From assembly GCF_003248515.1 (NCBI RefSeq), contig NZ_QFOB01000002.1:124001-188000 (forward strand): 64,000 bases of DNA, written 5' to 3'. The translations under genes were made by a program, and so were the position numbers. The notes under the pieces were generated by a model. The model did no database searches, had not been told where the DNA came from, and worked only from the letters and a program-made list of their open reading frames with translations. The stretch comes from Sphingomonas sp. GTDB lineage: Bacteria > Pseudomonadota > Alphaproteobacteria > Sphingomonadales > Sphingomonadaceae. Below, piece by piece: positions 8,664-17,199 of the stretch. Position 1 is the first letter of the stretch. Every line of letters starts with the position of its first letter.

Positions 8664-9735
8664 GATGCAGGAACTTCGTCATGGCTGCGCGATCTAGACC
8701 GGCTATCCCAAGCGATTCCAACGTGCGCCCCCGCGCATAGAGATCGTCGCCGACAACGGCCGACGCGATGGCGAGCAGTCCTTCGGTCAGCGGCATCGGC
8801 TGCCCCGCCCAACGGCCGATAGAGGCCAGCATGCTGAGGCCGAGCGCGGTATCCTCGCGCATGTAGCGGTGTGTCTTGAGGTCGATCCGCTCGCGCCAGT
8901 CGGAACTGTCGATCAGGTCGCCCTTTGCCGAGCGGGCATACATATATTCGTCGCCATCGTCGTTATAATAGTCCGCCAACGGGAAATGCGGTGCACCATA
9001 GCCGATCGCCTCGCGCAGCCGCATACGTTCCGCGTCCAGCGCCGTCGCGACCGCCCGGATCGAGGGCTGCGTGCCTTCGTTGTGGATGTCCCAAGCAGGG
9101 AAATGCTCGAGCGGCCCGGCATTCATCAGGATGAGCGGGGGGTGGATGATCGGTCCGGCGTTCATCAGACCACCCGACAGCGCGTCATCGACCAGTTCGA
9201 TCGCGGGATACACTTGCGCCAGCCGTTCAAACGCCTGGCGGGCATTGGCGGCAGGGAAGAAACCGGTCGGCAACCGCGTCGCATAACCGCTGACCGTGAT
9301 GCTCTGCGGGCCATGTTTGCGCACTAAGTAGGGCAACGTGCCGGTTTCCGCATAACTGACCCGCGCGCCATTGCCCGCCGCCTGTGCGGCGCGGGCGAAC
9401 AGCAACGTGCCGAGTGTGCCGGGCGGCAGGAACAGGATCTGTCCGTCGTGCAGATGCGGCGCGACCGCGGCGGCCAGATCGTCATGCGTGGTGGCCGGCA
9501 ATGGAAGGACGATGATTTCGGCATTACCAATCGCTTCGGCGAGGGACGTTGTCGGGTGCGCCACTGTCACGTCGCGTGTCCCCGCTTTATCGGTTACGGT
9601 AATGACGGGCCGGGCGATGAAAGCTGTAAATTCTTCCGCAGAGCGCCGCCAGAACCAGACTTCATGGCCCTTTTCGCTGAGTTCCGCTGCCGCCGCATAG
9701 CAGCCGTGGCCACCGCCGATTACCGCAACCTTCAT
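8653..9735 (-). CDS. NAD/NADP octopine/nopaline dehydrogenase family protein
   Basis: A 360-residue protein with an N-terminal nucleotide-binding fold ('VAVIGGGHGCYAAAAELSEKGHEV') and a C-terminal all-helical domain with 'NAGPIIHPPLILMNAG', the arrangement of octopine/nopaline dehydrogenases. These enzymes make or oxidise N-(carboxyalkyl) amino acids (opines). The start has a good AGGAAGG ribosome site. It lies about 110 nt downstream of iacG, same strand, and overlaps the following dehydrogenase. Not one of the canonical iac genes; its substrate here is not predictable. Confidence 0.82.
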   Translation of the reverse strand: MKVAVIGGGHGCYAAAAELSEKGHEVWFWRRSAEEFTAFIARPVITVTDKAGTRDVTVAHPTTSLAEAIGNAEIIVLPLPATTHDDLAAAVAPHLHDGQILFLPPGTLGTLLFARAAQAAGNGARVSYAETGTLPYLVRKHGPQSITVSGYATRLPTGFFPAANARQAFERLAQVYPAIELVDDALSGGLMNAGPIIHPPLILMNAGPLEHFPAWDIHNEGTQPSIRAVATALDAERMRLREAIGYGAPHFPLADYYNDDGDEYMYARSAKGDLIDSSDWRERIDLKTHRYMREDTALGLSMLASIGRWAGQPMPLTEGLLAIASAVVGDDLYARGRTLESLGIAGLDRAAMTKFLHHGY

Positions 9736-9845
9736 GCTCTCGCCTTCCTGAAAGAATATGCTGCCGGTATCGGCATTCTATCCGCGTTCAGCTATCCGGG
9801 GCCCGAAGTGCCTGTGCGAAATCGGAAGCCGAACGCCGCTCGCGA

Positions 9846-10343
9846 TCATTTGCCGACAGGGTGATAGCGGCGGTCGAAATAGATCAACCCATGCGCCTTC
9901 GTCGTCCGGGTGAGGGCTTCCACGACACCGAAGAAGATGCTGTGCGTGTATTTCTCGACGATATTCTCGATGCGGCAATCGAGGCAGGCGACGGTATCTT
10001 TCAATGCCGGAACGCCGCTGGGCATGGCGAACCAGTCGTTGGGATCGCCGAACCGTTCGTCCACAGGCAATGCCTTGTCCGCAAAGCGCTGCGAAAAGGC
10101 TTCCTGACCGCTCGCCAGAATGTTGACGCACAGTCGCCCATTCGCCCGAAACACCGCATTCCCCTGCGACGCGCGATTGATGCAGAGCAGCAGCATCGGC
10201 GGGCTGTCGGTTACGCTGCACACGGCGGAGGCGGTCATGCCGTGGCGGCCCGCCACCCCGTCGCTGGTGATCAGGTTTACCGCCGCCCCGAGTTGCGACA
10301 TCGCATCGCGGAACAGGCCAGGCTCAACGGACGCCATAGGCAT
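9846..10343 (-). CDS. iacG: IacG: flavin reductase (HpaC-like)
   Basis: A 165-residue protein of the flavin reductase-like FMN-binding family; the hallmark is 'GMTASAVCSVTDSPPMLLLCINR' near residues 35-57 and the C-terminal 'GLIYFDRRYHPV'. It would supply reduced flavin to the IacA monooxygenase. I chose the ATG at 10343, directly after the iacE stop at 10346; an ATG at 10358 that overlaps iacE is an alternative. In known iac operons iacF, a ferredoxin reductase, lies between iacE and iacG; here it is absent. Confidence 0.88.
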   Translation of the reverse strand: MPMASVEPGLFRDAMSQLGAAVNLITSDGVAGRHGMTASAVCSVTDSPPMLLLCINRASQGNAVFRANGRLCVNILASGQEAFSQRFADKALPVDERFGDPNDWFAMPSGVPALKDTVACLDCRIENIVEKYTHSIFFGVVEALTRTTKAHGLIYFDRRYHPVGK

Positions 10344-10345
10344 GG

Positions 10346-11095
10346 TCAACGCATCCATAGGCCGCCATTGACGTCCCAGGTCGCGCCCGTGACAAACCCG
10401 GCATCGGGCGCCACAAGTTTCAACACGAGGTCCGCGACATAAGCCGCATCGCCCAAGGTGCCGGCGGGAATGGCCCTGACGATGCCATCGAGTTTGTCCT
10501 GCGGTACGAGGGTACGGACCGACGGTAAGTCCAGCGGCCCCGGCGAGATCGCATTCACCGTCACGCCAAAGGCTGCCAGATCGCGTGCGAACACTTTGGT
10601 CAGGGTGAGGATCGCGCCCTTCGACGCGGCATAATGCGCGCCGGTCGCGGTACCGCCATTCTGCCCCGCAAGCGAGGCCATGTTGACGATCCGGCCATAG
10701 CCGCGATCCTTGAACAGCCGCCCAAAGATCTGGCTGGCGACGAAGCTGCCGCGGACGTTGACCGCCATTACCTGATTGAATTCTTCGTCGGTAATGTCCA
10801 GGACCGGCGTCGTGCGTTGCAGCACGGCATTGTTCACCAATATTTCGGCGGACCCCCAGCGGGCGATCATCGCATCGCGGGCTGCTTCCAGATCGGCCCG
10901 GCTGGTCACGTCGAGCCGGATTGCGGCGGCGGTGTCTCCCGATGAACTCAGCGATTGCGCCATTTTTTCGGCAGCGGCGGGATCGATATCGCTCACCATC
11001 ACGCGATAGCCGGCACCATGCAGCGCCCGGCAAATCGCCGCGCCGAGACCGCCGCCGCCTCCCGTCACCAGAGCCGACTGTGCCGCACCGCTCAA
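10346..11095 (-). CDS. iacE: IacE: short-chain dehydrogenase/reductase
   Basis: A 249-residue classical SDR. Visible motifs are the cofactor-binding 'TGGGGGLG' near residue 11, 'NNAV', the catalytic Ser in 'NMASLAG', and Tyr and Lys in 'AHYAASKG'. In the auxin (indole-3-acetate) pathway IacE acts on the oxidised indole intermediate made by IacA. The ATG overlaps the iacD stop (11092) by 4 nt. The position between iacD and iacG matches the order in characterised iac clusters. Confidence 0.88.
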   Translation of the reverse strand: MSGAAQSALVTGGGGGLGAAICRALHGAGYRVMVSDIDPAAAEKMAQSLSSSGDTAAAIRLDVTSRADLEAARDAMIARWGSAEILVNNAVLQRTTPVLDITDEEFNQVMAVNVRGSFVASQIFGRLFKDRGYGRIVNMASLAGQNGGTATGAHYAASKGAILTLTKVFARDLAAFGVTVNAISPGPLDLPSVRTLVPQDKLDGIVRAIPAGTLGDAAYVADLVLKLVAPDAGFVTGATWDVNGGLWMR

Positions 11096-11607
11096 AACAA
11101 ATATCCCACGCCGACAAAGGCGTCGTCGGAATTTATCATGCGGATCACTTTGCGCGCGATGCGCAGGGCACCGTCCGCCCGCGTTAGCCGGTAGTCGACA
11201 TCGGCGGCATGAACGAGCACGCGGTCATTCTTGTATTCCGCTAGATGCTGGGCGCAGCGTAGCGCGATCCAGTTTTCGCCGCGTTCGTCAACGACGAAAC
11301 GTGAAACGGTCCTGACCGTGCGGGCCGATGCTCTGGCCGACATGGAAAAGCCGCTCGACAGCCGCTTGACGCGTGCCTGCCGCATTTCCGCATCGTCATA
11401 GGCGACGTTGAGGTGCGCGGCATAGTCGGCCGCATCGCGCTCGATCGGGATTATGTAAAGTCCCGTTTCGTCCCACAGGTCCAGCCATTCGCGATAGGCG
11501 CGGCGGTCAAGCAGATCGGCCTCGACCCAGATAAATTCGATCGCTTCCTGCACGGCGATGTTGGCGGCAGGGGCGATTTCGGGGGCGGATGCAGTCCGTG
11601 TGGTCAT
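11092..11607 (-). CDS. iacD: IacD: Rieske dioxygenase small (beta) subunit
   Basis: A 171-residue beta subunit of an aromatic-ring hydroxylating dioxygenase (NTF2-like fold): 'FIWVEADLLDRRAYREWLDLWDETGLYIIPIERD' near the start and 'RKVIRMINSDDAF' at the end are typical. It would pair with IacC. The ATG at 11607 overlaps the iacC stop (ATGA). The longer open frame upstream only reads iacC out of frame. Confidence 0.88.
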   Translation of the reverse strand: MTTRTASAPEIAPAANIAVQEAIEFIWVEADLLDRRAYREWLDLWDETGLYIIPIERDAADYAAHLNVAYDDAEMRQARVKRLSSGFSMSARASARTVRTVSRFVVDERGENWIALRCAQHLAEYKNDRVLVHAADVDYRLTRADGALRIARKVIRMINSDDAFVGVGYLF

Positions 11608-12854
11608 GCCGTCATCATCCTCTTCCACATCTGATAGGCAGCGCGCATGCCGGTCTCGGCGCTGACATCGCCGGTATTGGCGCCGCGAAACGGCTCTTTG
11701 CCACGATTGAGCATGATCCACAGATCCTCGCCCGATGCCGAGCCGCGCTGGACCCGCTCCCAACCTTCGGCATCGTCGGGCGTGCCAAAGCCCATCGGTC
11801 CCTGGAAATGTTCGTGGAGGCGCAGCCGCATGCGGTTCGCCGCATCCGGGCCGCCGTCCATCGCCAGCGCTACGTGGGTGATTTCGGTTTCCTCCACCGC
11901 GATCGGGCGCAGGATGCGGAAGAAAGACATTGAACAGGCGACGTTGGGAAACAGGTTGAGGTTGAAGCCAGACCCGCCGACTGCACGAACGATGCGGCGG
12001 ACCTGTGTCTCGTCATGATCCCTGCCCAGCTCTTCGGCGAGCGCCCGGAAGCGTTCGGGGATCGGCGCATCGGGATCGGCGTCCAGATCGACCAGATCGG
12101 GGATCATCACGATGACGCTATGGCCGTTGCCCAGATCCTCGACCCATCCGCCCTGTCCCAGCAGATCGAACAGTTCTTCGGTCTCGTCGTCGAGCGAGGT
12201 CAGGAAGCTCTTGTGGACGATCGGAAAATGATAGGCGTCGGTGGTGTTTTCGAGTTGGATCTTCCAGTTGCCGCGGAACCGGAACTTGTGCTCGCCGGCA
12301 ACCTTCACGCCGAATCCGGCGCCCTGTTTCATAAACAGGTCGATCCATCTGGTCGCAGGGCCGAGGAAATCGGCCAGAGGCTCGATCTCGTTGCGAAAGG
12401 TCGCGAAGATCAGACCGCCATAGCTTTCGGTGCGCAGCGCAATCAGCGGAAAGTCGGCCTTGTCGAAATCAGCGTCATAGCCGTCGGCCATCGGCACGGA
12501 GCGCAGCTTGCCGTCCAAATTATAGCTCCAGCCATGATAGGGGCAGACGAACACGCTGGCCTTGCCCGACTTGCCTTCGCACACGCTCGCCGCACGATGG
12601 CGGCATCGATTGAGCAGCACATGGATCTCGCCGGCCTTGTCGCGGGTAACGATGACCGGCTGGCGGCCGATGGAGGACGTTTTGAAGCTGTTGGGTGCGG
12701 CGACTTCGCTCTCATGGCCGACGAACACCCAGGTGCTGGCAAAGATGCGGTCCATTTCCTCCTCGAAAATGGCCGGGTCGCGATAGAGCGATGTATGGAC
12801 GCGATCCTCGCGTACCAGCGGGCCGCGATCGATAGGCAATGTAGATTGAGTCAT
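11604..12854 (-). CDS. iacC: IacC: Rieske dioxygenase large (alpha) subunit
   Basis: A 416-residue oxygenase. The Rieske [2Fe-2S] ligands are Cys84, His86, Cys104 and His107 in 'CRHRAASVCEGK...VCPYHGW', and the mononuclear iron site is 'ENTTDAYHFPIVH' (Asp bridge, two His). In the iac pathway IacCD is needed for the step leading to catechol. The enzyme needs an electron-transfer partner, normally IacF, which is missing from this operon; the ferredoxin and reductase at 29559-31074 are the only candidates in the window. The start at 12854 follows a 13-nt gap after iacI. Confidence 0.92.
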   Translation of the reverse strand: MTQSTLPIDRGPLVREDRVHTSLYRDPAIFEEEMDRIFASTWVFVGHESEVAAPNSFKTSSIGRQPVIVTRDKAGEIHVLLNRCRHRAASVCEGKSGKASVFVCPYHGWSYNLDGKLRSVPMADGYDADFDKADFPLIALRTESYGGLIFATFRNEIEPLADFLGPATRWIDLFMKQGAGFGVKVAGEHKFRFRGNWKIQLENTTDAYHFPIVHKSFLTSLDDETEELFDLLGQGGWVEDLGNGHSVIVMIPDLVDLDADPDAPIPERFRALAEELGRDHDETQVRRIVRAVGGSGFNLNLFPNVACSMSFFRILRPIAVEETEITHVALAMDGGPDAANRMRLRLHEHFQGPMGFGTPDDAEGWERVQRGSASGEDLWIMLNRGKEPFRGANTGDVSAETGMRAAYQMWKRMMTA

Positions 12855-12867
12855 ATCGGGCTTCCTC

Positions 12868-13377
12868 TTAACGGGAGGGAGTTGGGGTCGATTCGGGCGC
12901 GTCCCAGAGATCGACCGGGCGCGCGAAGAGGTTTTCGGTTTCGAACAGCGCGATCCGCCAGTCCTCGCCGTCCTGCGCGAACCGGGCGGTGATCCGCGCC
13001 GATCGTAGTTCGCACATGCCTGACGCATAGCGGGCGGTCTGGATTAGCATCCAGTGTCCGCTGGCGGTTTGTGCATCGGGGGCAACGGTGATCGCTTCCG
13101 ATGTCAGGAAATGCGCATTGAACACGAAATGAGCGGGTGGTCCGATATGGCGGCGGAACATGGCCATGATCGCGTCCCGGCCGTCATAGCCGCCATAGGC
13201 CTGCGCATATTTGCCGCCGACGCCGCGCCAGACCGCGTGGGCGGTGAACAGGACCGACAGATCATCCATTGCCCCAGCTCGGGTCAAATCGTCGCACAGC
13301 GCCATGTAGCGCGTCATCACTGCACGTACGGCGGACTCGGACTCGAGCCGTGCCAGCCGTGCGCGCGTACCGCTCAT
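12868..13377 (-). CDS. iacI: IacI: SnoaL/NTF2-like protein
   Basis: A 169-residue protein with an NTF2/SnoaL-like fold ('YMALCDDLTRAGAMDDLSVLFTAHAVWRGVG' and 'HFVFNAHFLTSEAITV'). Small proteins of this type, named IacI, occupy this place between iacB and iacC in known auxin-degradation operons; the biochemical role is not clear. The ATG overlaps the iacB stop by 4 nt. Confidence 0.82.
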   Translation of the reverse strand: MSGTRARLARLESESAVRAVMTRYMALCDDLTRAGAMDDLSVLFTAHAVWRGVGGKYAQAYGGYDGRDAIMAMFRRHIGPPAHFVFNAHFLTSEAITVAPDAQTASGHWMLIQTARYASGMCELRSARITARFAQDGEDWRIALFETENLFARPVDLWDAPESTPTPSR

Positions 13378-13736
13378 GCGGGAATGGTCAGATCGCGGCC
13401 GATCCGCGCTTCTACCCGCATATATTTCCACAGCAGATGCTCGCCCACTGCTGTCGTGCGGAACAGGTTGCAAGCGGCGACGACAGTGGCGTGATCGGGC
13501 ATGTCTGCCATGATGTAGAAAGTCCACGGCCAGCCATTGGGCGAGGTCCCGACCATCAACTCGTCATCATCGAGCGTACCCAGTATTTTGACGCCGGGCA
13601 GGTCTCGGACGCCCTTGAGCATCTCGCCGGTCGCCTGCCACACCGGGCCGATCGCGTCGGCTGGCAGGTCGAAGAAATTCTGCGTCACCGCGCCGCAAAG
13701 TAGGGCACGTAGGGGCTTTCCGGGGGTGTCTGACAT
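13374..13736 (-). CDS. iacB: IacB: small ferredoxin-fold protein of the auxin pathway
   Basis: A 120-residue protein without recognisable catalytic residues, compatible with a small dimeric alpha/beta-barrel (EthD/muconolactone-isomerase-like) fold. The assignment rests on size and on its place between iacA and iacI, as in the classical iacHABICDE order. A strong AAGGA ribosome site precedes the ATG at 13736. It could also act as an isomerase; the sequence does not decide this. Confidence 0.72.
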   Translation of the reverse strand: MSDTPGKPLRALLCGAVTQNFFDLPADAIGPVWQATGEMLKGVRDLPGVKILGTLDDDELMVGTSPNGWPWTFYIMADMPDHATVVAACNLFRTTAVGEHLLWKYMRVEARIGRDLTIPA

Positions 13737-13765
13737 GGCAATATCCTTTTTGGTGGGTCGGTAAT

Positions 13766-14929
13766 TCAGGGAAAGCCTGGCGCGCTTTCGAGGCCCAGCA
13801 AGACGCGGCCGGCATTCTGCCACGTGCCCTCCGACAAGAAGGCGTGCTGGACGACGACCATCGCGTCTTGCGCGTAGCGCGCCAGCGGGTGTGCAGCGTA
13901 GATGCCGGTCGTACCTGAAAGGGTGTAAGCCATGCGCGCGACGTCTGCGCCCACGCGGGCGATATGGGTCGAGGCAAGTCGCAGCAAAGCGATCTTGTCG
14001 GTCGACAAAGCGTCACCCGCGACCAGATCAGCATAAGCGTCTTCCGTCACCTCGTAGAAGAAAGCGCGGGCGGAACGAAGCGCTGCTTCGGCCTTGGCGA
14101 CCTCGGTCTGCACATAGGCGCGATCTGCCAGGACCGGTGCACCGGTGATCGACTTGCGTCCTCCGGCCATATGGCTGATCTCGTCCAGCGCCGCGCGAGC
14201 GACGCCCAGACCGACGACCGCCAGCACCTGCGCAGCGAACGCCATCGACGGATATCGATAAAGCGGAGAATCGAGCGAGGACGACCCGCCACGGATGAAG
14301 GTCCAGCCTTCCGGCACGACGACCTTGTCGACGATCAGGTCGTGGCTGCCTGTGCCCTGCAGCCCGATCACGTCCCAGTTACGTTCGATCCGCACCTGCC
14401 CGGATGGCATAACCGCCATGCGCGGCAGCGGGGATGCCTTGCCGTCGGCCAGAGTGATGCCGACGCCGATCAGGTCCGCGCCGGTACATCCGCTGCCGAA
14501 TTTCCAGCGCCCGGAAATCTCCAGCCCCCCCGGTGCGTGCCGTGCGGGCTGCGGTGGGAACAGGCCTCCAGCGAAGATGACGTCCGGCCCTTCGGCATAA
14601 ATGGTTTCCAGCGTCGCGATAGGCAGCGAAGCCAGATACATTGCCGATACGCCGAAGCTGGCGACCCATCCGACTGATCCATCGGCAATCGAAATCCGCT
14701 CGATCAGTTTCAGGAATTGCGCCGGGGATGCTTCGTCACCGCCGAACTGTTTTGCGACCAGCATCCGGTACACACCCGCGCGCTTCATCAGATCGACGAT
14801 GCGCGGCGACACTTGCTGCGTCTGCGCGAAAGATTCGCGTTCTTCATGGATGGCGACGAGGAGCAGATCCTCGTCAGCGGTCGTTGTTTCCGATGATAAC
14901 GGAGTTGCCAATCGCATCTGCCCGCTCAT
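13766..14929 (-). CDS. iacA: IacA: acyl-CoA-dehydrogenase-like flavin monooxygenase for indole-3-acetate
   Basis: A 387-residue member of the acyl-CoA dehydrogenase/HpaB-like flavin monooxygenase superfamily: an N-terminal helical domain ('VDLMKRAGVYRMLVAKQFGGDEASPAQFLKLIERIS'), a central beta domain ('WKFGSGCTGADLIGVG', 'GSHDLIVDKVVVPEGW') and a C-terminal helical domain. IacA starts auxin degradation by oxidising the indole ring using reduced flavin. The ATG overlaps iacH by 4 nt. Gene order and family agree with iac clusters, which makes the call firm despite the generic fold. Confidence 0.88.
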   Translation of the reverse strand: MSGQMRLATPLSSETTTADEDLLLVAIHEERESFAQTQQVSPRIVDLMKRAGVYRMLVAKQFGGDEASPAQFLKLIERISIADGSVGWVASFGVSAMYLASLPIATLETIYAEGPDVIFAGGLFPPQPARHAPGGLEISGRWKFGSGCTGADLIGVGITLADGKASPLPRMAVMPSGQVRIERNWDVIGLQGTGSHDLIVDKVVVPEGWTFIRGGSSSLDSPLYRYPSMAFAAQVLAVVGLGVARAALDEISHMAGGRKSITGAPVLADRAYVQTEVAKAEAALRSARAFFYEVTEDAYADLVAGDALSTDKIALLRLASTHIARVGADVARMAYTLSGTTGIYAAHPLARYAQDAMVVVQHAFLSEGTWQNAGRVLLGLESAPGFP

Positions 14930-16077
14930 GCTTCGCTCTCCAATGTCAATTCGACGCGTATTCCGAGATCGGCCGCGATGCGGCGGCCCAGCGCACACAG
15001 CGCGGCATCCTCCCCAATCCTGCCGATCAGTTGCAGTCCGACGGGTTGACCGGCGGCCGTTTCCAGAGGAATGCTGAGTGCCGGGTGGCCGGACAGATTG
15101 AATGGCCGCACCAACGCAGTCAGTTTTATTGCTGCTGCAACATCGGCCGCGCCCGCAAGGCTCGGCGGTAGGCAGGGTAGAGTTGGCAGGACCAGCGCGT
15201 CGACGTCGGCAAGCGCTGCATCGACTTCAGCCGCGAAGGCCTGACGCACGTGTTCCGCCTGTTCGCGCTGCGCAGCATTCACATCCGCCGCCTTGGTCAA
15301 GCGCGCCGCGACATCCGCGCCCAGTTTGCCCGATGCCAGCAATGGCGAGAAGGCTGTCCAAGTCTCCGCCGCAATGATGGCGAGCGCCGCGTCAAATGCT
15401 GCCGCGAAACCCGGTAGCGTTGCACGCGCGCCCTGATAGCCGAGTGTCTCCAGCGCCTGCGCGAGACGGTCCGCCACATCGGCATCCGCATCGACCGCCA
15501 CGATGCCAAGGCGAGGATGCGTCGGCAAAGAGGCGGAAACATAAGTAGGATCGATGATCGCCATCGCTGCCTCGATTCCCTGCATGTTGCGCGCGAACGG
15601 GCCTATGCAATCGAGCGAGGAGGTGGCCGGTATCGCTCCGGCGCGATTGATCCGGCCGAAGCTGGGTTTTAGTCCAAAGACACCGCAACAGGCAGCAGGC
15701 ACGCGGATCGATCCGCCGGTGTCGGTGCCGATTGCAATATCGCTGATGCCGCTTGCAACGGCCGCTGCCGAGCCCGACGACGACCCGCCGGGGATCAGGT
15801 TGGGATAGCGTGGATTGACCGGGGTGCCCGTCCAGTCGTTGATGCCGGTCACGCCATAGGCAAGCTCATGCATATTGGTCTTGCCGACGATGCGGCAGCT
15901 GCCCTCCAGCAACGCCTCGACCACAGCTGCGTGCGAGATAGCGGGGGCAGCGTGTTCCAGCGCAGCGCTGCCCGCGCGGGTCGAATAGCCGGCGATATCG
16001 ATCGAATCCTTGATCGCAACGCGTAGCGCCTTTCGGTCCGTCGATCCCAGATCCAGTTTGCGAACAAGAATTGACAC
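14926..16077 (-). CDS. iacH: IacH: amidase signature family protein
   Basis: A 383-residue amidase with the Ser-cisSer-Lys triad: Lys in 'AIKDSIDIAG' (residues 22-31), cis-Ser in 'GGSSSGSAAAVA' and nucleophile Ser in 'GTDTGGSIRVPA'. It is the first gene of the minus-strand iacHABICDEG operon, preceded by the TCACGTGA promoter 46 nt upstream. IacH is presumed to hydrolyse an amide intermediate after opening of the oxindole ring. Somewhat shorter than many amidases (450 or more) but complete. Confidence 0.88.
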   Translation of the reverse strand: MSILVRKLDLGSTDRKALRVAIKDSIDIAGYSTRAGSAALEHAAPAISHAAVVEALLEGSCRIVGKTNMHELAYGVTGINDWTGTPVNPRYPNLIPGGSSSGSAAAVASGISDIAIGTDTGGSIRVPAACCGVFGLKPSFGRINRAGAIPATSSLDCIGPFARNMQGIEAAMAIIDPTYVSASLPTHPRLGIVAVDADADVADRLAQALETLGYQGARATLPGFAAAFDAALAIIAAETWTAFSPLLASGKLGADVAARLTKAADVNAAQREQAEHVRQAFAAEVDAALADVDALVLPTLPCLPPSLAGAADVAAAIKLTALVRPFNLSGHPALSIPLETAAGQPVGLQLIGRIGEDAALCALGRRIAADLGIRVELTLESEA

Positions 16078-16111
16078 GGCCGTATCCGCCCCTCCTCTTC
16101 CGAGAGGTCAA

Positions 16112-16139
16112 ATACTATATTTATCACGTGAATTGTCAA
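16112..16139 (-). promoter_or_regulatory. iacH operon promoter with TCACGTGA operator
   Basis: On the minus strand TTGACA (16139-16134) is followed by a 16-nt spacer and TAGTAT (16117-16112). The palindrome TCACGTGA at 16124-16131 lies in the spacer. The perfect -35 and central palindrome match the promoters at 4850-4878 and 21737-21766. IacR, encoded next door, is the likely repressor. Confidence 0.7.
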
Positions 16140-16231
16140 CTGATTTTAACGACGCAATCCGTTTCTCGATTTATACGCCCGTTGTTCCTAGGCGGCGCCA
16201 TGGGGATGGCTTGTTCCGAGTGTGCCAAATG

Positions 16232-16708
16232 TCACCGTTTTAAAGCGTCAAACACACGCGAGAGCGTCGTAATGAGAGCCTTGGTCTCCTTCGCCGGTAC
16301 CTGGCCGAACGCGCGCTCATAGGTCCGGTGGGATACAGCCCAAGCGTCGGCCCTTGCTTCGAAGCCTCGCTCCGTCAGTCTGACCTCCGTCACGCGCCCA
16401 TCATTTTCGCGCGGACTGCACTCTACCAGGCCTTCCGCTTGCATCCGCTGGATAATCTTGGTCATGGTTGAGAGCTTGGCGATAGCGTGATCGGCCAGTT
16501 CGCTGACACTCGCGCTCTGGTCTTTGCCGAGAAACATGAGAACGCGCCAACTCGGTATATCGAGACCGATCCGTTTCAACTGTCCCTCGCTTTGCGTCAG
16601 GTACAGGCTCACGACGCGGGTAAGCCAGTAGATCGGCCATTCGTCGATCTTGAACCGTTCCTCTTCAAGATCGTAAAAACCGTCGTCCGTATTTTTCTTT
16701 CCTGCCAT
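16232..16708 (-). CDS. iacR: IacR: MarR-family regulator of the auxin cluster
   Basis: A 158-residue winged-helix protein. The MarR core is visible as 'RIGLDIPSWRVLMFLGKD', the recognition helix region 'VSELADHAIAKLSTMTKIIQRMQAEGLVE' and the wing 'RENDGRVTEVRLTERG'. MarR proteins called IacR control iac operons in other bacteria. It is transcribed toward iacH; the TCACGTGA promoter lies between the two genes. Its 5' region has an inverted repeat ATTTACCG (16707-16714)/CGGTAAAT (16759-16766) and a weaker palindrome near 16763-16778, possibly for autoregulation. Confidence 0.88.
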   Translation of the reverse strand: MAGKKNTDDGFYDLEEERFKIDEWPIYWLTRVVSLYLTQSEGQLKRIGLDIPSWRVLMFLGKDQSASVSELADHAIAKLSTMTKIIQRMQAEGLVECSPRENDGRVTEVRLTERGFEARADAWAVSHRTYERAFGQVPAKETKALITTLSRVFDALKR

Positions 16709-16838
16709 TTACCGTCCCGGTGCGATGTGATCGATTGAAGGAGAAAGCTGCGCCCGACCGGTAAATAGTCAATTGCGGCGAATCTGTCGATGAACGGGAC
16801 CATATATCGAACCGCGCCGAACGCGACCTGTTAGTTGG

Positions 16839-17189
16839 TCAAGTCGTAGGCGGCGCCTGCCCCGGGATCGGATCGCCCGCAGCCGCCGTTCCAAAGACAT
16901 AGCGCCGATCATAGAGCGCAGTCCGCCACGGGCACACCACGATTTCGCCACGTGTGCCCGCATGGGTCAAAGGATCGTCGTCGGCAAAGCGTCGGGCTTC
17001 ATTCAGCGATCCGGCTTCGATGACGTAGATCGAACCTGTTGGTCCGGTTTCGCTCTCGTCGAGAATCGCACCACCGATCAGCACGTTCCCGGCCCGGTCC
17101 CGCAAATAGCGATGATGGTCCGGTAGGGCGTCGGCCCGGGCATCTTTCGTACCGGGTTTGTTGGTGATTTGGACAATAAAGAGCGGCAT
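16839..17189 (-). CDS. YciI-like protein
   Basis: A 116-residue protein of the YCII superfamily (ferredoxin-like fold): 'MPLFIVQITNKPG', 'HHRYLRDRAGNVLIGGAILDE', 'GSIYVIEAGSLNEARRFADDDPLTHAG'. The conserved His and Asp of YciI proteins (His25-His26, Asp71-Asp72) are present. The fold is related to muconolactone isomerase and chloromuconolactone dehalogenase. It follows the maleylacetate reductase gene by 10 nt, so it may isomerise or dehalogenate a lactone in the ring-cleavage branch; that is inference. Confidence 0.8.
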   Translation of the reverse strand: MPLFIVQITNKPGTKDARADALPDHHRYLRDRAGNVLIGGAILDESETGPTGSIYVIEAGSLNEARRFADDDPLTHAGTRGEIVVCPWRTALYDRRYVFGTAAAGDPIPGQAPPTT

Positions 17190-17199
17190 GGGGTTTCTT

